The notes below the pieces were generated by a model. The model was not told the DNA's origin. It made no database searches and was given only the letters and a program-made list of their open reading frames with translations. Shown in pieces: positions 56,245-64,000 of a stretch of DNA of 64,000 nt (positions are counted from its first letter, which is position 1; the number at the start of each line of letters is the position of its first letter). The translations under genes and the position numbers were made by a program. Location of the stretch: positions 1-64,000 of the forward strand of contig JAUPFP010000115.1 in NCBI GenBank assembly GCA_036925085.1, written 5' to 3'. Origin of the DNA: Brachycybe producta. Its lineage: Eukaryota; Arthropoda; Diplopoda; Playtdesmida; Andrognathidae.

Positions 56245-56865
56245 ATTTTAAAATGTCCTGCATGTCAATAATTTTATGTTGATATCTTTCAAAATAACCT
56301 TTTTGTAGACGAAATTTAAAAAAAAAAATATGTATCAAATGCCATAAAAAGCTTATTTTTAAAAAAAATATCAACATGAAAGTACTGTACTAGTGATTCA
56401 CCTAGGGACAGTTATGGCGCATTCACACTAGGCTGGTTTACCAGCTGCTGGCTGGTTGTAACCCTCTAGCAGCATAGTGTGAACTGCTACCAGCAGCTGC
56501 TTTTCCAGCAGGTTAGTGATTTTAACAGCAGCTGGTCAAGTTGAACATGTCCAACTTTAGCAGCTACCAGCTGGTCATGTGACTTCCTTCCTGCTGCTAC
56601 AAGCTAGGGTGAACCCTTTATCGCTAGTAGTGGCACTAGTGGGCAGTTGAAACTCCACTGCTTGGGTTGGTTGTTGTTAGATTTTGTGTTTTTGCAAGAT
56701 GGTGATTGGACGACTTGTGCTGCTAATATCAGCAGTGACTGGACAAGTGTGAACCCAAAGTAGCCACTTGCTTGTAGCCAGCAGCAACCAGCAGCTTGTA
56801 AACCAGCCTAGTGTGAATGCGCCTTTAATGTTCTAGTTTCTAAAAACACTTTCAAAGTTTTTCTT
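56245..56865. repeat. Family C palindrome interrupted by the 56415 element
   Basis: TTATGTTGATATCTTTCAAAATAA and ATATCAACATGAAAGTAC precede the insert. The arm resumes at ATGTTCTAGTTTCTAAAAAC and runs to CTTAAGGTAGTTTAAAAGTG. Confidence 0.75.
56415..56824. mobile_element. PIF/Harbinger-like MITE, 31-bp ends (GGCGCATTCACACTAGGC)
   Basis: GGCGCATTCACACTAGGCTG at the left is the exact reverse complement of CAGCCTAGTGTGAATGCGCC at the right, continuing to about 31 bp. TTA on both sides (56412-56414, 56825-56827). Interior is CAGCAGC/GCTGCTG-rich and the most G+C-rich repeat in the window. Length 410 bp. The high end identity implies recent insertion. Confidence 0.88.
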
Positions 56866-57165
56866 AAGGTAGTTTAAAAGTGTAAACGCCTCGTGAATGC
56901 CGATTATTCTGCCTTTCAGGTGCAAATGAAGAAAAACTTGAATGTGTTTTAGAAACTAGAAGAGTAGCTCAATCACTCTGTAAATTTGAAAAATGACCCA
57001 ATTTTAAGCATTCTCTATATAATTATTTTTTTTAAATTGTCATCTATAAAAAGTTTATTTTGAAAGATACCAACATGAAAAAGATATTAGCCTGATTGCC
57101 AGCTACCGTTCTAGTTTCTAACACACTTTTAATTTCTCTCCTGAAACACAGAGTAACCAAAGTAC
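56866..57165. repeat. Family C palindrome copy
   Basis: TAAACGCCTCGTGAATGCC, TTTCAGGTGCAAATGAAG, TTTTAGAAACTAGAAGAGTAG, mirrored AAAAAGTTTATTTTGAAAGA and ACCGTTCTAGTTTCTAAC. Confidence 0.8.
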
Positions 57166-57787
57166 AAAATTCACCTGTTAGTAAAACATCTATTTAATCC
57201 TTTGCCAGAAATGAAATCCTTAGTAAAACAATGTGCTAATATTATTGACAGTTCAAAATTTTAATGTTGTCTAGACTTTCCAGTTTGAAATTAGGATATT
57301 CTACTTGAATGCTAAACCGGTAAATATTATTTTGAAATAATTAGCATTAAAGTTAGAATAGTGAAAACCTCATTTCAAACGTTTGTTAGCAATTTATACA
57401 CAAAAAAGACACATTTTCATTACAACAGTTAAATTTTGTAATATGTTCATGTGTTGATTTTGTGTCAATTTTGTTGAAGTGGGACACACATTATTGATGC
57501 AAAATTATATCTAAACTTACTAACAATGAAGCATTACAAATTTTGATAAGATAGAATGAACTATTTTTTGATGTTGTTGTTGTAACAAATGGTTTGGACA
57601 GTTGGACACATTACAAACTGGTGACAACAATGTCTCTATATTAACATCCTGCAAAAATGTATTGAAAAAAAAAATCGATCAACAAAAATTGAGAAAAATA
57701 GAAGAAAATTAGGTATATACATTATATTGTCGTCTAATTTTTACTTTTTGTCTCAAATTTTTGATTTATCAATTAATTGAAAAAAGT

Positions 57788-58066
57788 GTTAAGGTGGTTA
57801 GCTAGTGTAAAACGCCTCTCGAAGTCTTATTTTGTCTTTCAGGTGTAAAATGAAGAGAAACTTGAACGTGTTTTAGAAACTAGAAGGGTTTCATGTTGAA
57901 AATACCTTTCAAAATAATTTTTTTTTAAAAAAAATTTGAGTTTGAAAACGACCAAATTTTAAGCCGACGACGCTTGGCGGACAATATTTTTTTTAATTTT
58001 TGTCTAGAAAAAGTTTATTTTGTAAAATGATTCAGCCACCCTTCTAGTTTCTAAATATTCTTGAAA
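57788..58066. repeat. Family C palindrome copy with left terminus
   Basis: TTAAGGTGGTTAGCTAGTGT, CGCCTCTCGAAGTCTTATTT, TCAGGTGTAAAATGAAGAG, then AAAAGTTTATTTTGTAAAAT and CACCCTTCTAGTTTCTAAA. Confidence 0.8.
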
Positions 58067-59026
58067 GACTTAAAAGGGGGTTTCTTGCACACCGTCTTAC
58101 AGAAAACGCTGATCTTCGGTGTGTTTTTTTTTCTGTAAAAAAACTGCGGAAGATTCACAGCAATATTTGACTTATTTATTGCATGGAATCTTACGAGAGA
58201 GAAAAAAATAGCCAAGTGTGATCGCAGCTTTACCAAATAGGTGTTATAACTTAACCTGTTGTATTATTCACTTCTCAATTTTATAATTTGCATTATAAAA
58301 TTACAAGACATTGTGGCCCACTTTGTACAAGTAAAATTACTTGTTATTTTTTTTTAAATACTACTTTTATTACAAAATATAAACAAAAACTGCGTGAATA
58401 GTGAAATATGGATCTTCTAACTTTTTTTTTTAAAAAAAGGTCAATATTTGAAAAACTTCCTTTTGTTATTAATTTTCATTTCTAAAAGGTGTATCTTTTA
58501 TTATTTATTGTTGGGCATGGTTGAGAAAGAAAGAAAAAAAAAATAATTTAGGCCAAATGTTGTGGGCAGTTTAAGAGTTGTGCAATATTGATTTGCATTT
58601 AACTAGATGGACATATAATATGTTAGGAAAGATGGAAAGGGTCATTGAATGAAAATCAAGTCTCTAACCCCGTTTCCTGGAATCGCCCAGTTTGAACCCT
58701 TTTTTTATATAAAGAGAAAGAAAAAAAATCAATTATCGGTTAGAAGTTTTACTTCTATGTAACTCCTATTTCGAAATTGTGTTTTAGCTTCATTTTATTA
58801 TTGATTATTAGCAACTTTGTGGGCAGGTAAGATGAATTTTTTTTGGGGGGGGGGAGGGGGTGGGCTAGAAATTTATGGTTGATTTTGTTACCATGACGAT
58901 GGAATGATTACTTGAAATAAATGCAGGACACACACACATATAACACCATTACATGTCTTTTTTATGACATATTTTATGAAGAAAATCGTTACCAATATTT
59001 TACCTTTATGAGTTTTATGTTCTACA

Positions 59027-59098
<72 letters not shown>

Positions 59099-59334
59099 GC
59101 CTAACATTTGAAGTAATCTACTACTATATGGTCTTGTGTAATCTTGTCAACAGATTTCACTTTTCCAGCTTTTTTTTTTTAGAAGTTCTAATATTTTAAG
59201 ATGAAATTCAATGTCTGTTAAAAAGTAGAAGAGTTAAAAAAATGCTTTGATTCCTAAAATTTGTCAATTTATTTGTTCCACTCATGATGATAAAAAATGT
59301 TAAGAAACGTAAAGAAGGTTTTGGATAGGACTTT
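58067..59334. other. A+T-rich spacer
   Basis: G-rich run GGGGGGGGGGAGGGGGTGGG near 58843-58863. A donor-like GGGCAGGTAAGATG at 58823 follows a short hydrophobic open stretch, unsupported. Confidence 0.35.
59033..59095. repeat. (AT)n microsatellite
   Basis: About 30 AT units, nearly perfect; potential cruciform. Confidence 0.95.
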
Positions 59335-59515
59335 GAAAACTAGAAAAGTAAATGAAACATTTAAGAGTATTTCTTAAATTAAAACTTGTTTATGAAAATT
59401 TCAGATTTTCAATTTGAGCCAAAATTCATAAGGAACAACACTAGAAACGTTTAGTTTGAACGTTATCAAACCTGCAATAAAACTATTATTTTAAAAAATG
59501 TGAATATGAAAGTAT
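59335..59515. repeat. Family C fragment, degraded
   Basis: AAAACTAGAAAAGTAAATGA, CATTTAAGAGTATTTCTTAA, then weakly mirrored sequence. Confidence 0.5.
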
Positions 59516-60381
59516 GACTTATTTAATTCTAAACTCACTATCAATTATTAATAAGAAAACTTGAGATACTAAATATCTTGGCAAAGTCTTAACTAAACAT
59601 AAGACTGTTCACTAATTGTTATTAATTTTACATCAATTTGAAACTTTCTTAATAAAAAAATTATTGTTATGAACCAACAATTTAATAATTTGTATAAATT
59701 TTCTTTTTTTTTTAAAACTATTGTCTTGTGATGTGCAAATGGGGTTCAAGAACTTAGTAAAACAACTAAATTTATTTAAATGATGCTTGTTAATTAAAGA
59801 ATTAACAAATTAAAGACCTGAATATAATTTTTGGATTATTATTAATAATTATTTAATTATTAATATATTATAAGGAGCGGAAATGAGACTTGTGAAATCA
59901 ATGCACTCATTATTATTATTTTATTAATTACGGACATATTATTCACTATTCAGCAAAAGGAAACATGATGATGATAATGATGCTGTTGGTCATCTGTTGG
60001 TGGAAGTGAAGGAGGTCATTTGGTTACAATGATTTTTTTTCCGCCCACCCACACCACCTGTCTTTAGTACATTTTTTTTTGAAAAATAAATTTAATAATG
60101 CTAGTTCAATGGTTTCTTGTCATGTTCCATTTGAATGAAATGCTGAATATGATTAATAAGAAGAAGAAGAAGAAAAAATCAACTTTCGAGCATGACGAAA
60201 TGAGCTTACAAATGGAATAATGATTTTATAATTAATTTATTAAATTTGAGAAATCAATGACTGGAAAATATTGACCATAATATATTTTTTTTTTATCATT
60301 TTTTTTTTGTTCGAACATTTTTATGTCTCATTTTTTGATATTCTGATTTTTGTTGTTACTTATTGCCTCGCTTATTGCATA
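59516..60381. other. A+T-rich spacer
   Basis: ATTATTAATAAT runs and AAGAAG at 60160-60175. A signal-peptide-like MMMIMMLLVIC reading at 59967 is microsatellite-driven. Confidence 0.4.
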
Positions 60382-60692
60382 ATACCTTGTACACACATAA
60401 GTTAAGTGAATTCAAATTAAATGTGTTTAGGTGAATTATACGGAATCCAGTTAAAGACATGAACCCAAATAAAAATTGATTTTATTATTAATATTTTAAA
60501 TTAAAATATTAAATCAATATTTTTTCAATAGTTTCTATAATATAATGTATATTATATTTAAGTATTAACTCAATATTTTGAGATTATTAACTGAATAAAT
60601 TGAATGTCACATATTGTCCATTTGCCCTTCAGAGGGCTCTGTAGAACATGTTTAATATTTAAATGCATTTAACTGTGTATGTGTGTCGAAGG
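60382..60692. mobile_element. Family F element, copy 3, with intact ends
   Basis: ATACCTTGTACACACATAAG at the left and TGTGTGTCGAAGGTAT at the right are inverted. Interior landmarks as in copy 1, including TTTGCCCTTCAGAGGGCTCT. Confidence 0.82.
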
Positions 60693-60724
60693 TATAAGAT
60701 TGAAAAAAGTTTTCTTTAAATATT

Positions 60725-61085
60725 TAATATGTAAACGCCTCTCGACAGGCCTATTCTGTTTTTCAGATGCAATAATGAAGTGAAACTTAAATATGTTTTA
60801 CGAATTGGACAGTATCTCAATCGCGTAAAGGTATTCTTTATGTTGCTGCTATATTTTAAAATAAGCTTTTTATGTGAGTTTAAAAATGACCAAGCTTTAA
60901 TGCAAAAACAATAATTTTTAATTATTGTCTCTAAAAAGTTTATTTTAGAAGATATCTTACATAAAAAAACACCCCTTAAGTGATTCATCCTACCCTTCTA
61001 GTTTCTAAAACACTTACTAGTTTCTCTTAATTTTGCTCTTGAAAGACAGAATAATAAGATTTCAAGAATCAGCTGTTCATAAATT
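60725..61085. repeat. Family C palindrome copy, mixed termini
   Basis: Starts TGTAAACGCCTCTCGACAGG (first type), both arms, ends TCAAGAATCAGCTGTTCATA (second type). Confidence 0.82.
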
Positions 61086-61139
61086 ATATTTGCTTCAATA
61101 AAGCATTCCATTGTTACTTTTTTTATTTACATATTTTGG

Positions 61140-61452
61140 ATTTGGATTTGGATTTTGATGCAGTATCAACCGGAATGTTTCTCAATATGTGGCCCAAGTG
61201 CCAATTGTGAAGTGACAATCTCGTTTAGATAATAAAAAAAAATTGTTCTTTCTAATTAAAAACAATGGTTAGAGGCTAGAACTCTAGTTGACAACTGATA
61301 GTAACCAGATATTAGCCTCTCTACCCAGCTTTCTTGATTAGAAAAAAACATAATTGTAGTTCCTCTAATGATGATTAAATGTACTTCACAATTTGCTCTT
61401 GGGCCACAAATTGAGAAACATTCCGGTTGATATTGCATCAAAATCCGAGCCC
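61140..61452. mobile_element. Family A MITE, near full length
   Basis: GGATTTTGATGCAGTATCAAC ... TTTCTCAATATGTGGCCCAA, mirrored TTGGGCCACAAATTGAGAAA ... TATTGCATCAAAATCCGAGCCC. The minus 82-codon frame 61256-61504 is spurious. Confidence 0.85.
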
Positions 61453-62456
61453 TTATAATTACATATACAGTATACATATAAAAAAAAATTAGGCTTAGAG
61501 GCAAAAAATGACTATAATTGACGTTGTAATAAACTAATAATCTCTACAGTACTTTAATATAGGGCAAATTTTTTTTATGTACATGTAACATTAGTTAAAC
61601 ATCACCTAAAAACAACATCATTACAATGATATTATAAATAAGTAACAAACAAAAAAATTCTGATTTATTTCTCATGTGAATTTTTCTATATTTGAAATAT
61701 ACAATTTAAATCGACGATTCTCTATTGTATTGAAAATGTTTTTAAAATTACGTTTTTTTTAAAAAACAAAATGTGTTTTTGGGCGTTGAAGTAAACGTCT
61801 AAATTTACACAACAATTTTCGTGTGCCAAGGTTATAATAGCCCAGAAAATAAATGTTTGATTTTTTTTTTTGGTTTAAAAAACAAAACAAAAGGTTGCCA
61901 ATTATTTGATACCTAAAATGATTGCCAGAAAAGCGTTTAAATTGCAATTGCAGGAAGAGTATTTTGTTAAAAGTTTTGCAAAAAAATGTTTTTCTTTTGT
62001 CATTTTTAGTAAAAAAAAAAAAGGTCTCAATTAAATTTTACCTTGAAAAAATCTTATCAAATTTATTGGCCGGGCCCTTTAGTAAAATAAAGGGAGAAAA
62101 AAAAAGAACATGACATTAATTAATGTGAATTGGTAAATTATAAACAATGACGTTTTAAACTTGCATGTATGATAATACCATTTGATAATGTCTTAGGTAA
62201 TTTATTCTAGTTAATTGTAATAGTGTAGCTACTAAATTTAACACAAAAATTACTTTTAAAGTTTTAAGTGTAATTAAAAATTGCAATTCATGAAAATGTC
62301 GACATATAGTTTGTAAAGTAAACTTATATTAGGGACTTTATAATTAGCGAAATTTCGTAGGCTACAAAGTTAAATTCAATGAAATTTATTTATTTAAATT
62401 AAGTAATATTATTTTCGTTTCGATTTCGTAGGGCCTACTTTGAGCTAATTAAGTTC
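61453..62456. other. A+T-rich spacer
   Basis: No repeat family or exon recognised; short frames at 61759-62113 are K/F/L-rich. Confidence 0.4.
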
Positions 62457-62596
62457 AAACTCACATTTTTAATCAAGATGAAAATACTCTTAAAAGTGTT
62501 TGAGTTACTTTTCTAGTTTCTAAAACAATTTTCTTGTTTCCTTGAAAGACAGAGTAATCAAGAGTTCAAGAGGAATTTACACTTTAAACACTAAGC
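62457..62596. repeat. Family C right arm
   Basis: AAGATGAAAATACTCTTAAA, GAGTTACTTTTCTAGTTTCTAA, GAAAGACAGAGTAATCAAGAG, GGAATTTACACTTTAAAC. Confidence 0.75.
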
Positions 62597-62739
62597 AGGG
62601 TTTTTCTATTTTTTATTTAGCCCTGTTCAGAGACTTCAAGTTGAATTTCAAGTGCTAAGTTTTATAAGTTCGTTACTTAAATTTGGACCTCAACATATTA
62701 GCCTACTAGTCTAGCTTTTATAAAATCTTTGTCAGGATG

Positions 62740-63169
62740 GTGGTTTTAAGGTGGAAACGCATCTCGAACTTATGTTTATTCTGTCTTAAAAGATGTAAAA
62801 TTAATAATAAAAAAAACTTGAATGTGTTTTAGAAACTAGAAGGGTAGCTCAATCACTTAGGGATATTTTCATGAATGCTATCTCTCAAAATAATCTGTTT
62901 ATGTGTGTTTGAAAATAAGCTAAGCTAAGCGACATCTTTATAAAATTGGGTATTTTCTAAAGATGTTGCTTAGCAGATGATATTTTTTTAGTTCTTTTCC
63001 ATAAAAAGTTTATTATGAAAGATATCAACATGAAAATACCTATAAGTTATTGAGCTACCCTTCTAGTTTCTAAAACACTTTCTAGTTTGTTTTTTTATTT
63101 CGCAACTTGAAAGACAGAATAATCAAATGTTCGAGGGGAGTTTACACGTTAAAAAAACCACCCTTAAGA
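62740..63169. repeat. Family C palindrome, most complete copy (reference)
   Basis: Starts GGTGGTTTTAAGGTGGAAAC and ends GTTAAAAAAACCACCCTTAAG. Every left-arm landmark (TTATTCTGTCTT, TTTTAGAAACTAGAAGGGTAG, TCAATCACTTAGGG, ATGCTATCTCTCAAAATAA) has its mirror in the right arm. The centre is GCTAAGCGACATCTTTA ... AAAGATGTTGCTTAGC. Length about 430 bp, essentially a single long hairpin with no room for a gene. Confidence 0.88.
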
Positions 63170-63629
63170 GGATGCTATTTACATCTGACACTTTTTGCGT
63201 GCACGAAGTGTCAGCTGTAAACCTACGTACAAGGTATGTACGTTATTAATGGATGCCATATCATCATCCTATCTGGTGAAGGACAAATCATGATAATGGT
63301 ATCAAAAAAATAAAACATAATAGAACACAAATATGGGATTTAAAAATCGAATTAAACAATACATCTATTTATTCGTGACTAACCATTTCACGTCTAATAG
63401 ATGTGATTGATGTTTCCTAAATTTTAAATACAATGCAATCTAACAAAAAAATCCTTCACTCTATGAATTATTTAATTAAAAGTGACTAAAGGAAGGTTTT
63501 TTTTTTGTAATCCTATTTCTAAAAGTGGACAAAATTGTGTTATAGAACATCCGGAGAAACAATTTTAACAATTTCAATGATAAAATTGTTAAGGTATATT
63601 TTTAAAATGTGTCCCTCTCTCTCTCTTCA
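63170..63629. other. Spacer with small fold-backs
   Basis: CTGACACTT ... AAGTGTCAG at 63198-63230, then GTACAAGGTATGTAC. No gene. Confidence 0.45.
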
Positions 63630-64000
63630 ACTCTGATGATTCTGTCTTCAGCCAATAAATACACTGAAATAATTGAACGAACCTTCTAGTTTATAAAACA
63701 CTTTCAAGTTTTTCTTAATTTTACTCTTGGAGACATATTCACAACTGTGACTTATGTGGATAGGAATCACACTATCTCTAGCTACAACCATACACTTAAT
63801 TAACTATTGATTTAGCTCGATATATGGATACCTTTACCTATCTGCATATTCACAGTTGTGTGAATATGGCTTCAGGAGTAAAATTAAGAGAAACTTTGAA
63901 AGTGTTTTAGAAACTAGAACGGTCGTCCAATTATACGAGCGTATTTTCATGTTGATTATCTTTTAAAATACGCGTTTTATGTGAGTTTGAAAATGACCTA
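63630..64000. repeat. Family C palindrome interrupted by a fold-back, cut by window end
   Basis: ACTCTGATGATTCTGTCTTC ... CCTTCTAGTTTATAAAACAC, then the insert at 63734-63868. Then GGAGTAAAATTAAGAGAAAC, GTTTTAGAAACTAGAACGG and CATGTTGATTATCTTTTAAAATA to the window end. Confidence 0.75.
63734..63868. mobile_element. Small TIR element (CATATTCACAACTGTGA ends)
   Basis: CATATTCACAACTGTGA mirrors CACAGTTGTGTGAATATG. About 135 bp, nested in family C; single copy in the window. Confidence 0.65.

Noticed and set aside
1-64000. tRNA, rRNA, CRISPR, phage or plasmid features
   Set aside because: No B-box-like GGTTCGAATCC with a matching cloverleaf, no direct-repeat/spacer array and no bacterial-style gene density were found.

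Overview
This is a eukaryotic, A+T-rich (roughly 70% by eye), intron- and repeat-laden piece of a metazoan nuclear genome. There are no operons, tRNA or rRNA genes, CRISPR arrays or bacterial signals. Most open frames of 60-130 codons are chance products of low-stop palindromic repeats.

The one host gene recognised with confidence is at the left edge, on the minus strand (500-1741): a complete five-exon orthologue of BORCS7 (BORC complex subunit 7). It encodes 106 residues, with GT-AG junctions and consistent phases at every step, introns of 86, 67, 72 and 696 bp, and a 21-nt microexon. The short ancestral introns, the A+T bias and a decayed TTAGG-like pentamer array (29.6-29.9 kb) describe the organism. 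They do not fix its phylum; an invertebrate animal is most likely.

Almost everything else is transposon sediment. At least a dozen small non-autonomous families with terminal inverted repeats can be sorted by their flanks. hAT-like families have 8-9 bp target duplications: the GGGCGGAG family at 825, 1820, 2661, 5488 and 24973, plus elements at 15085, 23606 and 35935. PIF/Harbinger-like families have TTA duplications: 7699, 9729, 50216 and 56415. A very abundant ~430 bp long-palindrome family (called family C here; about 28 copies or fragments) is found throughout and acts as the landing pad for others. An A-family (GGGCTCGGAT ends) has seven copies. Families D, F and I have three to four copies each. 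A 5'-truncated CR1/L2-like non-LTR retrotransposon (26881-27975, minus) carries a recognisable but broken reverse transcriptase, with two shorter sister copies.

Layout: 0.5-1.7 kb BORCS7; 2-8 kb dense palindromes with nesting; 8-14 kb sparse repeats and a long GA microsatellite; 15-19 kb retrotransposon 3' ends and a 0.3 kb tandem duplication; 20-27 kb palindromes and nested hAT elements; 26.9-28 kb the reverse transcriptase relic; 28.8-29.6 kb a CpG-richer island with a possible two-exon gene, next to the pentamer array; 30-47 kb mostly unique A+T-rich DNA with scattered repeats and a few unproven exon candidates; 48.6-48.8 kb a 9-bp-periodic array that reads as a decayed Gly-X-Y (collagen-like) tract; 50-64 kb dense palindromes again. 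No novel multi-gene system is visible. The most interesting items are the compact BORCS7 gene with its microexon, the datable nested insertions, the Gly-X-Y relic and the pentamer array.
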